A stretch of 64,000 nt of DNA, taken from Atherix ibis (Eukaryota > Arthropoda > Insecta > Diptera > Athericidae). Shown here piece after piece: positions 1 through 13,644 of this stretch. Position numbers and translations under genes: made by a program. The stretch covers positions 44,033,920 to 44,097,919 of the forward strand of contig OY282606.1 of assembly GCA_958298945.1 (NCBI GenBank), read 5' to 3'. Within the stretch, counting starts at the first letter, position 1, and every line of letters begins with the position of its first letter. The notes under the pieces are model-generated. The model was not told the origin of the DNA. It did not search any database and worked only from the letters and a program-made list of their open reading frames with translations.

Positions 1-215
1 GAATAGATTTGGGTCGAATGAAGAGGTCATCGTCGCCACGGAGGCCTATTTTGCTTCCCTTGAGAAAATGTATTTTTTGGACGGGTTAAAAAAGTTAGAG
101 CATCACTGGGCCAAGTGTATCGAGCTTAAAGGAGATTATGTGGAAAAATAAATTGCCACCTTTCCAAAATTTTCGTTTTTCTTTTGTAGGCTAAGTACTT
201 GTTGAATGACCCTCG
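1..215 (+). mobile_element. 3' end of a mariner element (truncated by window edge)
   Basis: An open frame from base 2 to the TAA at 149-151 encodes the last 49 residues of a mariner transposase, ending in the motif ELKGDYVEK. A mariner-type terminal repeat (GTTGAATGACCCTCG) follows and ends at 215, next to a TA dinucleotide at 216-217. It is clearly related to the three copies at 30141, 38271 and 48725, but differs at many residues, so it is a diverged copy or a sister subfamily. The 5' part and all catalytic residues lie left of the window. Confidence 0.85.
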
Positions 216-217
216 TA

Positions 218-2029
218 TCTTTGGAACTACAATTTTTTCTCTGCAATATTTACTAATTAAAATAATTTTTTGGTAATTTGATAGAATTAAAAAAAATGTT
301 CATTTTTATACAATACATATTTTGATTATTGAACTATGAAAATGAACCCCAATAAAATTGATGTTAATAATAGGTCCTTTTTATTAAATCAAATTTTGAT
401 AGCATTTTAGTGTATCGTTCGGAAGGGACCCCCATAAAAAGTTACTGTTCTGAAATGTTCCCCTTTTTTTCTAGTCGATAGTGTCAATAGTATTTCTTCT
501 TCGCATAAGACATCTATGTAGATACTTAAATTCAGTTATGGTTTATTTACTTTTCGGAGGCCCTCAATTCCGGAAGCAAACAGCAGCACTTGAATAGTAA
601 ACATCTGAAAAAGTAGCTTGAATATTCTTCATACAAAAAAGTAGTAATATATTAATGTGCGATGAAATTAGAAAAGACTAGAATCCTTTTTTTTGTTATA
701 AGTATATTTGGAAATAATTTTATATTACAATATATTTTATGAAGTTTCTATTAGTAAAAATTTAGCCAAAAACCTATACTTGTGTGAGTTTGGATACTAT
801 TCTCTAACGTTTTACTCGTGCGTCTAAGAACAATGAAAAATTCAAATATAAAGGACATATTTTCTTTTTTCATAACTATTTTCTTTTTATTTAATATGTG
901 CGGACACGAAAAAGAATCCAATATTGATGATTGGCATTTCATGGCAATCATCAGCTACATTGTGAAATTCTATATATCACTGAAAGCACTTAAAATAATT
1001 CGTTAAGTAAATATTTGCATATGGCTGAGTTGGTTTTGTTCATCCCTTTTAGTTTTGTTCCTGCGAAATGGAAAGAAAAACGTTGCGTTATGTTTCTTTT
1101 GGGATAAAATAAACCAGGAAGCATTTTAGTTGGTTTGTCACCGGCAAACATGTGCGCGTGAAAAGTCCCAAAAATTCTAAATCCTCACACACATACTCTG
1201 TCTTGGGTACACTTTGCAAATTGATTTTTCACAAAAATGCCTATCGTCATCACTCTGTACAATTCAATGTCCGAACAAAATTCTTTAATACTTTTTACAT
1301 TCGGACAGTTGAAAATCTGAAAAAATAACATCATCTTGTATGGATATGTCACTAACATACTATTCATAATAAAATGATGCCCGGAATTCCTCTGATCTTC
1401 AGCATTCTATTCGTAACTATGTAAGAACATATAGAATAATGCGGCTGGACCACAGAAATAGCAGCATCTCAACAGTTAAAAATACAATACATCGTCAACA
1501 AGGCTTTCAAAATGATATGGTCAAAAATAAGAATAAAATATAAATGAAAATGGAAAAAAAACAAGGGAAATTCCAAGGAATTGTTTGCTCAACCAAATGC
1601 AGTTAAGTTGTTGTTTTTTAATAAAAAAAATTTTAAATAAATATAAAATTGTTTTTTTTTTTGCTGTTTTCTTTTGGATAATATCAACGAGTATCTATCG
1701 GACTGTCGTCTCTGGTTCTATATTCTTCTGGTCAGTGGTCGCATCGATTATCAGTTTTATACTTCTAACCCATGAAGAGCACAATTGTCCTTTTTCTTAT
1801 ATAAACATTACATTCTTAAATTTAAATAAGATTTAACTCGGTATTTTTTGGGAAATTTTATTTTTTTATTCCAAAATGAAATATTTTGTTGAAAAAATAT
1901 AGTTGATTGACACTAGAGTACCTAGATATCTTCATTGTTCTTACTTATTTAATTATATCTAATTTGTGTTTTAGAAAGTAAAGTTAAAAAAATTTCCATA
2001 GACTTTGATATTATACCTACATAAATATC
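218..2029. other. A+T-rich stretch, no gene seen (inferred scro intron 2)
   Basis: Long A/T runs and short chance reading frames without recognisable domains. By position it should lie in the intron downstream of scro coding exon 2. I see no conserved coding block or structured repeat. Confidence 0.5.
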
Positions 2030-2400
2030 ACGAGAATTCTTGCAGAACTTGATCTTTTTGTGGTAAGTTTTTATAATTTTTTTTGGGTTGTAATTCAGCC
2101 ACTAATTCAGGTGGATGTTGATTTTTTAAGTACTGTGTCAAATTGCACGATCTTGGATGCTGATTTTCTAAATACAGCATCCTAAGAACTTTTTGCGCAA
2201 TAAAGTCAAAATTGGTCGTTTTATGTGGCTTGTGGTGCCGTCTTGTTAAAACCACATATGTTCCAGAATAAAATCTTTCAGTTCAGGTAAGAAAAAGTTG
2301 ACTTTGATACCGCCATAGCGCTCAGAATTAACGGTAACTTTCTTAATAGAAAGTTATTTTTTGAGGATACAGTGGCTTCACCACAGTAACGTGAAGGCTT
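2030..2400 (-). mobile_element. Tc1/mariner-superfamily transposase relic
   Basis: Reverse-strand translation in changing frames gives VTVNSERY followed by an FFLPELKDF stretch, then an HMWF*QDGTTS stretch and a HPRSCNLT stretch. These correspond in order to the VTVNGERYR, WFQQDGATCHT and WPPRSCDLTPLD blocks of the insect Tc1/mariner-type transposases that carry an N-terminal DUF4817-like helix-turn-helix. Stops and frame changes are numerous, so this is a dead copy. Other relics of the family lie at 7130, 8740, 10490, 11066, 47190, 52500 and 62950. Confidence 0.65.
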
Positions 2401-5400
2401 TCAGAGTTCTATATATGACAATTTTACTTATTAATATATCTACCAAAAAATACATAATGTATAAAACATCATAAACCACCAAATTTTTAGAAAGTTTTTG
2501 CAATTTTTTAGCATGATTTGGCAATTGAACGACTAATAATATAAAATCGCTAATTTTCAGCTAAATAATTTTTATCCTTAAAAATACATATAATTTATAA
2601 TTATTAAAATAAATAGGGTTTTACTTTACAAAATACTAAAATGAATAAATTTATATTTAGTTAAAATTTTTATAAACTATTTAATTTGACAAAAGCCAAG
2701 TAAGAATTTTTTTTTTCGTTTTTTGTTTTTTTAACATATTGTAAAATTTACCACCAAAATGAAAACCTCAACAAGGAAAGAGTAGATTTTCTACCTTCGA
2801 CATTTACCATCTTACAACAATGATGGTAAAGAAGGAATAAAATTTCAAGGTACTCTCGAAATCTACCAGAAGAATTTTCTTAAGGACATTTTTTCTTATT
2901 AGCTTATAGGAGAAAAGAAATTTTTTTTTTTATGTTTATAAGAGTTCTCGATTAAACCTTTAGGTATATTTGTATTTGTGTATAAAATTTTTGTTATTTA
3001 AGTTGGTATTTGGTGGAGTTGGTATTTGGAAATTTGAACGAATAGGGTTGAAATTTAGAGTGTTTTCATTTCGAAATTCTTTTGTGGGAATCTTTTTGGT
3101 TAATATACGAGTACACATATATTTGCTTAAAGTAGTCTCAGTCTATTCTTTATCTGTCATAATTTTTATTTGATATTTTAGTAAATAAATAAATTTTATT
3201 ATATATTTATTTATTTGACCATTTTTAACAAATCCAGAAAATTCATTGGAAATTATTTAATAAAATTTTTTGTGGTAGTTTAATATGTTTTAATGAATAA
3301 AAATATTTTTTGTTCATACATATGTTTGTTGATGATTTTTTTTTTCAAGAATTTATTCAACCTCTTTTTCTATTGTATTATAACCCCTACACACATAAGC
3401 AAACTATTCAATGAATTAATATATATTTTTATTTGAACGAATTTAATATACAATAAGATTGAAATTTCTTAAAGATACAATATTTTCCAATGACATAGCA
3501 ATTTATTCAATTTCATATAAAAACAAAGTGTACAAGTAAACCATAAGAAGGTATGTACAATATAATCCGAAATGAACTTTAGACCAACGGATACCTGCGT
3601 ATTATATTTTAGATTCGTTTGTTTGTATTTCTCGTCTTTTTTTTAATTTTTTAAATTTAATATAAATAATGAAAAAAGTTAAAATGTCATTCATTCATTG
3701 ATGAAATACGATTTGTGACTTAAAGAAATGCAAACAAAAATCAATCCAAAGTCAAATTAAGAGAAGACAAGTGATGAGGTTATGATTTTTAGGAATACTA
3801 AACTAAATTTTTTTTCTTTAGAATTCAATTGTTTTTTTTTCTTCTTATATGAAGAAGTAAATATACTTTTTCATTTTTATAATTCAGGGATTTTTTTCAC
3901 TCTCCAATTTTAATAAGGGGCCAGAGCAATCGATTGAAAAAAAACTTTTAAGGCAACAATCCTTCTTCGAAATAAGTGAGTAAACAATTTCCCTACAAAA
4001 CTGACCAAGCAAATTCCATATTTATAATGTGTACCTGTCCATTACAATAAGATATATTTTTTGTTGTAGTAGTAAGTTTATTGGTTTTTTTTTTTGAGTC
4101 AACCTATAAACGTGTTAAATACACGTTTATGAAGCGATGATAGAAGATCTGTCATCGGTTTATATTGGATCACACCGAATCTATTATTCTTATTGTAATA
4201 TGATTATTCTCATAAGGTAAAATTTATAAATGGCATCAACATGCAGAAGTATTGAAGGTTCACACATAAATAACAGGTGATAGTGTCACAAAATAGTCGG
4301 TTCTCTAATAAATGGAATGGCTGGATCACAATGATTCGTTAATTTGATTCTAACAAAAGGAGCACGCGGCCGATGTATTACCACGTAATTACGCATTTAT
4401 ACTATGATATATCCTATAGAATAAATTATTAATTGAAATGCTGGATTTGATTTATCAATTTCATCGGTTCAAAGTACGGATACAGATGGTATTCGGTGTT
4501 ATTTTTTTCTCTTCCACCATTATTGTGGGCGAATTTTTCTCTTGTCTGTGCAATGACGTTGCGCTACCTTCTGGCATAAATTTCCATAAATCATTCTTAA
4601 ATCATAATATTAACGAATCCGTACCCGAATCTATTTATGCGTATTCATATTTCTATAGTAATCAGCTATATTTAAAATATAAAATCATAATTAGAAATAG
4701 GTTTGAATATGTTATTGGCCCATTCTGAATGTCAAATATTCAAAATGAAGGAGTACATTTTTGTATTAAAAGAAATATAGAAAATCCTTCATATTCTTAC
4801 GTTGATATTTTTTTCATATGCTATTTATTCTATTGGATTTTTTTATTTGATATTTTTTTTTTTTTTTGGATTGAATAAAATAAAAGAAAAATCAATGGAA
4901 AAATAAACTTAACTAGAAGTAATAATAATGACAAGATGGAGAAAAAAAAACTATAAATAAATAATTATTTATTTCCATTTACCTTGTGCTGAGTGGAAGG
5001 TAAACAAACTACTTCTAAAGAAAATACTAGACATTCTCGTAAATATGCCTTTATAGTAGAAATGGTGTGGCAAAAGTAAATAGTACGTTCACAATTTGAT
5101 TTTGAAAATTAACCACGACAAACTATTAACGAATACCAACGAGTAGGTATATATCAATAAAATATTGTTCATTATCAGAAAATATCTTTAATACAATGTA
5201 CGAGTATAGTCGTTGTTTAATTACAATAAAAAAAATTAACACTAATTATTTTCATAATTAACAAAAATTTTCAGTGCAATTTTACTATTTATTTTAAAAA
5301 TGATAAATAAATCAACTAAACAAATTTACGTATCCCAAAAATCTTATCTATTTACTTAGTTTTTAATAATTTATAAACTTATTTTTGGGTTGAACAATAA

Positions 5401-7129
5401 ATTTACTATAAATAAAAAAATATCTCCAATTATTTTTCATGCCAAATTTCTCTTTTTCGTGAAGATATGATTTCTTTTTAATTTTTAGAACGTCATTTTA
5501 AGATAGCAACATCAATTCAGAATTTCCGGAATTATATTCTTTTTTAAGGTGCCTTGTGGATCTTCGACTAAAAAAAGATATAATTCTGAAAAATGCCTTA
5601 TTGATGAATCGGTGTATTTTTGGCTAATAAAAATTTGAATTTAAATTTATCCTATCATTACAATCCTCTCGTAAGAAAATTGTTTGCTTTTACTGTCCCC
5701 AAAAAAAAAGACATCAAAGTCTAAGGAGACAGTGGCCAACTCTCATTAGTTTATTACTTAATTAATTTGTGATGTAAATATACTTACTACAATTAATTTT
5801 TAGTTTTAGATATCGATAAAAAAAAAAAACGAATATGTCAGATTTATGTTCTCATATATACTGAATTGATGCGAAAATTCTCCTAACTGACTCCATTTAA
5901 TGTAAGGCAACATTTCTACATTTCTTCTTACCGTCTCCATTTTCATATTTTTCAAAAGCGAAAATATAAGAAAAAAACTGATAATCAGCATTAAAAAAGA
6001 ATTTATATTAAAAAGACTTTTTTTTTATAAGAAACTTCTAAACATTTGTCATATTTCTAATAATTTAAAAATTTATAAACTGTTAAATAAAAAGACAAAA
6101 ATTTTTTATTAACAATTTTTCAGTCAAACGAAGAACCTGTTGAACGTATCACAATGAAGAATAAAAAAAAAACAAAGTGACAAAGTCAATGTATTGTAGA
6201 ATAAATACAATTCACATTTAGCCAATAATATTGTGAATGGACTATATTTATGGCAGCCGCCAATCCATCGAATGAAATTCGATGCGATTCATTCTTTTAT
6301 TTGATAATAGAAAGAATCCTATTTGAACGTGATATACGCATCATCTCAGATTTCTAGAGATTCCTTCTTAAACTATTTAATATATCAATGAAACCATAAA
6401 CCACTGTTGGCAACCATTTAACGTTTCGGCAAATAATATCTGAAATTATATTGAAATATCAAATTTCGGATTTTTTTTTATGTAGCTTTATAGACTCCAT
6501 TGGGCAAAAGACTACGCAGACTGCGTACCAATTGCTAAGTGTTGAAGGTACCTTTTTAATAGACATCGGACGGAAGTCAACAATTCGTATTATTTCATTC
6601 TCAAACTATTTGTTTCGTTACTAAAATTTATATGAGTATACGGTGTACTAGTATCAGGATCGATTTCATTGCAATAATGGGACTATTTTCTATAGGTCCT
6701 TAAAGTGATAAGTACACCTCACGTTTACACATGCTTGCATCACACTTTTATTTGTCTAAATATTTATTCGGAAATGTATTTAAAGCGCATATATTTGATA
6801 TATTCATTAAAAAAATTAAAAGACTGATAGATAATAACACCCTTAAAAAATGAGATTATATATAAAAATAAAGAGTTATCCAATTTGTAATTTGAAAAAT
6901 AAAATTTAACTGTTTAGTAAGTACATTCATAAAATATGCAAAATAATCATATAAAATTACGTTAAAAGTATGGATTCCTATAAATATGCTTATAGAAAAT
7001 AAATTTTGCTTATTGTTTAAATTTTGCCAATAAGTTTAAAATTAAAATATTATTCACATTTTTGCTACAAGCATTTTTATAGAAATCGATGGTTTTGACG
7101 TAATTTTTGATGAATATTTCACATATATC
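2401..7129. other. A+T-rich stretch, no gene seen (inferred scro intron 2)
   Basis: Dominated by poly-A/T runs. The longest reading frames (for example 4438-4728) are of unrecognised, low-complexity composition and lack splice or family support. No RNA gene, transposon end or strong inverted repeat was found by eye. Confidence 0.45.
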
Positions 7130-7640
7130 GATCGGTAATTGTGTCATTTCTGGGGGATGTTAATTTTTGAATGCTGCAAAGTTTAAGAATTGTCTGCATA
7201 AATATAATAAAAAGTCAAACGGTGCCAATTCGCATGATCACGAAAGCCAATTAACATTACAAATCTCGTAATTACGCGTTCTGGAAATTTTTCGCCCAAT
7301 AAAGTCAAAATTTATCATATTAAGTGGTTTAGGGAGCAATATTCTTTAAGTATGAAAATCTTTAAGTATGAAAATCAGAAAAAATCTTTATATGGCGCTA
7401 CATTATTAAATAGTCCAGAATAAAATCTTTAAGTTCAGGTAAAAAAAATTTGGTTATCATACTGCCGTAGTGCTCGAAATTGATGGTAACGATCTCTATT
7501 ATCAAAGAAATACGAGGCAAAGACACCTGCAGACCAAAAGTTCCTTTTTATAGATAAAATAGCTTCTTTATAGTTATTTGTAGGTTTTCAGAGTCTTATA
7601 TACAGCAATTTAGTTTACTGATGTATCCTGCAAGCGAAAA
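7130..7640 (-). mobile_element. Tc1/mariner-superfamily transposase relic
   Basis: The reverse strand contains a block readable as VTINFEHYGSMITKFFLPEL, matching the VTVNGERYR...FLWPEL region of the same family as 2030-2400. The flanking DNA (a shared CCAGAATAAAATCTTTAAG-like stretch) resembles that copy at nucleotide level. It is heavily decayed and contains a short tandem duplication near 7338-7366. Confidence 0.5.
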
Positions 7641-8739
7641 ATAAGTAAGAAAAATTCTTCGCAAAGTATGGTTCCGGTAGAATTGCACTTATTTCAATTT
7701 TTTTTTAACTGTAACAGTTTTTTATCATAATATAAAATGGCTAATTTCAAGCTAAGTAATTTTTACTTTAAATACTATATATGCTAACAAATAACAAAGA
7801 AGTAATTTTTGAATTATGAAATGGATAATTTTAGATTTCATCATAATTTTTGTTAGGTAATATATTTTTATAAAGTACTGTCATATTTTTAAGATAGTAA
7901 AATTAAGAATAAATTTATTTCTATTCATTTAAGTATAATTATTAATTTTTTGTGTTTAAACAAATTATATTTATCTGAGAATAGTATAACGATATTTTTC
8001 ATGTAAAAATATATTTTTAAAAAAACCGTTAATATAACATCTAAAAATAATGAATTTTGAAAAATATTTTATTTTATATTTTTATCTGACATGAATCAAT
8101 TCAAAGAAAATTCTAAGTATAACCATTTACAGGTAGCTGCACTATTGGAGGACTACAATAGAAATTGGGAATTATTAAGATTAAAATTATAGTATAGAAA
8201 TTGGGAATTTATTTTATATTATTTTATAGATTAAAATTAATTTTGTATTTGTAAAAAGTAGTAAACAATTCCATTAAATATACAATTTTATTAGAATATA
8301 TTAACACCAACAAGGAATTAAGAAAGATCACTGATGTTATGAAAATATATACTGGTAACCTGGAGCATCTAGAAAATTTTAGGACAGGAAACACATTTTA
8401 TCTTATAGCGATATGTTCAGAACAGAACAAGAACATTAAAGTGCTTTTCCATGACCACAAATTATCCAATCTTTCGAATATAATATGGATATCATTGGCA
8501 GTAAGTTCCTGTTATCAAAGCGTTCATTTCTACCGACTGATAGAGCCTTCGGAGTTTTACGGGGCTTTTCCATAGGCATGCCTCATCTTTGTCAGCCTAT
8601 TACTTTGACATTTTAAATGACATTTAATCATAAAGAACTACCCGATTTGACAATGCGTCAAGATAGTGAAAATTTATGAAATCCCAGATTTGGTAAAAAA
8701 ATCATCTTCAAAATTGTTGGATCTAGAACAAAAAGCAAC
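7641..8739. other. A+T-rich stretch, no confirmed gene
   Basis: Contains an open frame at 8339-8575 whose product I do not recognise, and a tandem-like duplication around 8158-8235 (TAGAAATTGGGAATT repeated). The sequence directly downstream is transposase relic, so the 8339 frame may belong to the same decayed element, but I could not align it. Confidence 0.35.
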
Positions 8740-9080
8740 CACAACAATTCCAGGAGCTTCCTTTGTATCCGAAAAAAATAAACTATTTGATGTGGTAGAT
8801 TTTTTTTGGCCTCAGTTTGACAAAACTTATTTAGATAGTTTCAACTTCTGTTTGGCAAATCACAACAGGACAATGCGACTTTCCGAATAGAAGTTGAAAT
8901 CAGGGACTTATAGCATGATATGCTGATTTCAACTGGCTGTCTAGATAGTGTGATTTAACGCTCTTAAACACTTTTCTATGGAACTACATTAAATCAGTGG
9001 TCTATGCCAATAAACCGACAATACTAAAGCCATCGGTGAAATTAAGCCCTACAAAAATTCAAATTGTAGAAGAATAAATT
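8740..9080 (+). mobile_element. Tc1/mariner-superfamily transposase relic
   Basis: Plus-strand frames give VVDFFWPQFDKTYLD, then QQDNATFRIEVEIRDL, then NWLSR*CDLTLLNTFLWN and VVYANKP. These align in order with the MITDFFWPELDE, QQDGATCHTA, NWPPRSCDLTPLDYFLWG and VYANKPQT motifs of the family also seen at 11066-11550. Several frame changes and stops separate the blocks. The second catalytic Asp block (QQD) is still visible. Confidence 0.65.
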
Positions 9081-10489
9081 AAACATTGCAAAATATTTAT
9101 AAGAAACATAAAAATATTTTTCTACTAAATAATCAGTTATTAATATTTAAAATTGATTAAAATGCAAACCCTTTTATGTGTCCATTCTTATATAAAAGGA
9201 CGTAGACCACTTAGAAAATAAACGGCTCATATAAGGACAATCATCTACTAAGAACGTTCTTAAATTTCTATGATTCTGAATGGAAGGTTGTGATTATACG
9301 GAGTTCCAATCTAAGGTAAGTTCTTCTCATTAAAATAATTTAAAAAAAATTTTTACTATTAATTGGACTAACGTGAAATAACAAACAAAAAAATTTGACA
9401 TAAATACTAATTAAAAAAATTTTAATTTTTTGTTTAACATTACTAAATAAGACGCATAACATCTCATAATACTTCAGCGAAAGAGAAAACATTATTTCCT
9501 TGTGAACTTTTGAATTATGAGTAAAAGACACCTGTTTACAGGATAAATAAAATTCTAATTACGTATGCCGCCGGTAAATCACAATTGAGATTGGGTACTC
9601 GTATATGGCACGTGAAGCAGACAAGCGTGTCGAAACTTAAAAGCTTCCGATACCACCCATCACCAAGATGTCGGGTTTGTTTGCATCCGACGCGCGTTAA
9701 TATACGAGTATCTGGTCAAATCTTAATGGATTTTTATTAAAATTTACCTTATTGACTACTGGATTTTTTTATTGGAAAAGTATCTTGTTTATTTTGGTAC
9801 GAAAACAAATTAAAAAAAATACACATCGGCTATAACACTTTAAGATAAACAAAAAAAATTTTGTCTAGTAATTGAATTTAATTAAATGGCAACTTTTTGC
9901 AGATTAACTTTTTTGTTTTTAATACTGATAAATGTAAATAATTTATAATACTTTCTTTTTAATTGAAATAATTTATAAGAATGTATTTATTACTAAAAAT
10001 GTTTTAACATTTTTTTTTATCCATAAAAAGTGAATTAAAAAAATTACTGAATATAATATATCACCGCCTAAATTGCGTTGATTGTTTAACTTAAAGTCTT
10101 TTTTGGGGGATTGAACTTTTTAATACAGTTTTATATTCTACAATATAATACTTTAGTAATGGTCAAAAAAGACCACACATTATGTCCTGCCTTATATGGA
10201 TTATGTTCTGTATGGACTTATTAAAATTGTTTTTTGACGTGGCAAAAATATTGAAAAATAGTTTACCAAAAAGTTAATCTATCGGATTATTCAATTTATG
10301 GTTTGAAAAGTACATAGTCATGCTATTTTACAGTTGTCATATATTATTTAAAGTAACATTTGTTTAGATTAAAATATATCATTTTATATTATTGATTGCT
10401 TATTTATTTAAAAATATGGTAAATTGAAAAAACTTTCTACAAATATGGTGATTCTGCTGAGGCCATGATTTTAGTTATTTTCTAATAAA
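9081..10489. other. No gene seen; one GC-richer island
   Basis: Mostly A+T rich. Bases about 9560-9715 are markedly less A/T biased than the surroundings and include a CACGTG E-box (9608-9613). They could be a conserved non-coding or regulatory element of scro, but only cross-species alignment could show that. Confidence 0.3.
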
Positions 10490-10840
10490 ATTCAGGCTAT
10501 GGAAACCCACAAATAATACTGCAGAAGCCATTGTATCCGCAAAAAATTACTATCAAGCGCGTATTTTAATGTAAAGGTGATGGCAATTGGCATCCAAGAT
10601 CATGTGATTTGATACCGTTCGACTTTTTTTGAAAAATTATATTCTTTTTGGAGGCCTAACATGAAGATTTATATCTGACTTCAACAAACCAGCACTACAA
10701 GCTACATAACATAACAAATTTTTAACTTATTTGGCGAAAATTTTCCAGCAACGGAATTTCCAAATTTTTTATTTTACATGGCCTCCAAAACCGTAAGATT
10801 TGACGCCGTTAGACTTTTTCTTCTAAAGCGATACAAAAGA
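10490..10840 (+). mobile_element. Fragments of Tc1/mariner-type transposase
   Basis: Two short plus-strand blocks are recognisable: NWHPRSCDLIPFDFF near 10590-10630 and WPPKP*DLTPLDFFF near 10770-10820. Both are versions of the WPPRSCDLTPLDYFLWG motif, so two decayed copies or an internally duplicated copy are present. Nothing else of the coding region is readable. Confidence 0.6.
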
Positions 10841-11065
10841 TCGTTGGATATTGTCTCTTATAACATATATATAAGTACCCGGTTATCCTTCTTGTATTTT
10901 GATACATACATTATTCAAGATAACATTTTTTAAAGTTTAAAGTTTGACCATTTTTCAAAAATTTTCTAAAAACTGCTGCCGTAGCAGCCTTTCGGGCTCT
11001 AAGAGGAGTTTATTGAGGCTTATTTCTTGCTTGGTGGTTACGTCAATAAATAAAATTATTGAATA

Positions 11066-11550
11066 ATGGAGAAACTATTGTGTCCGCTAAAAGTGATTGT
11101 ATGCTGCCCAGTTTGGTCTGAAGTTGTCATTGACTCGTATATCTTTCAAAATGAAAAAAGACCGACTTTTACCATCAATTCTGAGCCCTATGCCCATATG
11201 ATTACCAACTTTTCTTGGCTTGAACGTAAAGATTTTAATCTGTTCCATATGTAGTGGCAACAAAAAGGTAGCCTTATCTTCACAACACGATAAATTTTAT
11301 CTACAATATATTGCGCGAAAAGCTTCCGGAATACGTAGTTTTGAAATTCGATTCCAAGATCTTGCGATTTGTTGTCGTTCGATTTTTTGTGTGGGAACAC
11401 GTAATAAAAAAACAAACAACCGTGAACTAATATCCGGATTACACTCTGAAATATGCGAAAAATTTATTAAAAATTACCTCAAAAGAATCGAGTCCTACAA
11501 GGAGTCTCGCGGCGGCCATATTTTGAATGATGCCATATTTTTTTTAATAA
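11066..11550 (+). mobile_element. Tc1/mariner-type transposase relic, C-terminal half
   Basis: The frame 11066-11254 reads through VIVCCPVWSEVVIDSYIFQN and TINSEPYAHMITNFSW, matching VTVWCGLWAGGVIGPYFFEN and VTVNGERYRQMITDFLWP of the family. The frame starting at 11220 ends with LKRIESYKESRGGHILND, the family's C-terminal FVKRVDSCQRSRGGHLND. The two frames overlap and are out of phase, and the QQDG and WPPRSCDL blocks between them are eroded, so this is a pseudogene of a transposase and not a host gene. Confidence 0.75.
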
Positions 11551-12013
11551 TGGTAATATTTTTTAAGAGGTAAAATTTTTATCAAAATCTAAATTTAAAC
11601 TTTACTTTCTAAAGCACAAATTGGATAATCCTTTCTAAAATACATTCAAATAAACTTTTTAAAAAAAGTTCAAATTACAAAATGAGAATGATTTTTTATT
11701 AATAATTATGAGCATTTTCTTCTTAGTTTAAAATAGTTTTTAGTTATACATACTTTCATGCTAGAACCAAAAATAAATCTATAATAATTAAGTTTATCTT
11801 TTAATAAGCAAAAATATTTATTAATGACAAAAGAAATTGTTCATATGATCCTCACAAAAATTCACTAACTTTTCATTCACTTTAAAATCCTTTTGATCGA
11901 AAAAAAATTTATTAAATAAAACTTCCTTTTTTTTAAATAAAATACTTATTTACTAAAGGAAAAATTATGTTCATCAAAATAAATTTTATTTACCATTGTC
12001 CTGGATTAGAATT

Positions 12014-12038
12014 GAATAGAATAGAATAGAATAGAATA
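12014..12038. repeat. (GAATA)n microsatellite
   Basis: Five consecutive GAATA units within A+T-rich DNA. Confidence 0.9.
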
Positions 12039-12704
12039 CATTTGGTGAAGGATAAACAAATTGATTGCAATAGAATCCCCTTTCGTGAATTGATAGAATT
12101 CAATATTCTACCCCAGTTATAAAAATATGTAAAAATAAAAAAAAGAACTCAAAATGTAAAATTTATTCGAAGGGAGGTTTTCCAGGTATAACAATTTATC
12201 ATATCCTTTAATGTGTTGGCAAATATTTTTAGCTGGTGGAATACTTCATCTGATGTAGGATCCGTAACCATTCTGGAAGTGCGTATCTTTAAAAATCCTC
12301 ATTGAATTTGCAAACAAACCTTCAAATCTCAACCATACTATCCTTGCTATTTCTACGGGAATATGTGTCTACAAATACTCGTATGTATATATTTTCACAA
12401 ATGACATAGAATTTATTTTTCTAAATCACAGATTTCTGCTTGTACCTGCATATACCAGTCTATACGAGGATTCGCATTTTTGTCCTTGTTATTTTCATAA
12501 CTCTTGATATAAAAAAAAGTAGTTTCCCTTTTCGATAGTTACTCTAGTCCTGTTGATCGAAATTCTAAAGTAACGAGTGAAAACAACGTTCATTTTAATG
12601 CTGACAGTCATCAGTATAAAGATAAAGATAATAATAATAATAGCAACGAATTGAATATTTCATATATACATATTTACTTTTATAGGTATAAATGTGATGA
12701 TAAC

Positions 12705-12729
12705 GATGATGATGATGATGATGATGATG
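12705..12729. repeat. (GAT)n microsatellite
   Basis: About eight GAT units. This tract produces the poly-His and poly-Ile frames on the reverse strand. Confidence 0.9.
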
Positions 12730-13644
12730 GTGGAAAATGACGAAAGTATTTGCGATGATTTGTACGAGCATTGATATTCGGTAAGATTGAACCATATACG
12801 ATTCGTGGGACTGGCATAAATTCCCGAACCAAATATAAGAATTTCCATATAATATTATATAAGTATGTACATTATGCAAAAAAAAAATTAAGCTTAATGT
12901 GTTTGGTTTGCTGATTTCATGGTTTGAACGAACGTAAACATGCGCATCTTTGCGTTCTCATGCCAGCGCTGATGATGACGATGAGAGATAGTATGGGGGA
13001 TTGTCATAACCGGTACAAATAACAACGATAGGAGGAAGCTCAAATATGTACCTTTTTATATTGAAAATCACACAAATCGGTTTACACAAATCGAAAAATT
13101 AAATATAAGTTATGGATGGATTCGCGTGGGTACACTTGGCAAATAAACAGGGCTACTTATAAAAGGGGGAAGGTCGTTGTCAATGTAACGCAAAAGTATA
13201 AACCCTCGTCAAGTACAATACGAGTATTACATAAATCGAACGTGTTTTCGAATATATTTCTCTCCTCCGCTTAAATACTGCAAATAAAATACTTTTTGCA
13301 AATATCTAAACGAATTAAATTAATATGAATTTTTGGTTAGATATTAATTTCTAAATATTTCTTATAAGTAAGAATTTTTTAAATGTCCTAAAAAAGTTTC
13401 AGTTTAAATAGATGGTTACATATTGTTAAGACTTTTCAAAATAATTCTATATAAAATGCAGATTTGTATAGATATACTCATATTTACATAAATGACTATC
13501 TAGTTAGTAGAGGGTTGTCTTCACGGAAGCTTGTGTACGATACCCTCCTTAATGCTTTCAGTATTATTTAACTAATTTTTCTTTTGTTAAAGGCATTTAA
13601 ATTTTGAATTTGTATAAAATTTCATTGAGTTTTTAACCTCGTTA

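Larger units (their letters stand above)
11551..13640. other. No gene seen; contains two microsatellites
   Basis: A+T-rich intronic sequence with a (GAATA)n tract at 12014-12038 and a (GAT)n tract at 12705-12729. Histidine-rich open frames on the minus strand across the GAT tract are products of the repeat, not genes. Confidence 0.5.

Noticed and set aside
8339..8575. 78-codon plus-strand frame, considered as a piggyBac or host gene fragment
   Set aside because: No piggyBac motif could be matched, and the adjacent downstream sequence is a Tc1/mariner relic.
12595..12879. His-rich reading frame on the minus strand
   Set aside because: Entirely produced by the (GAT)n microsatellite; no flanking coding signal.
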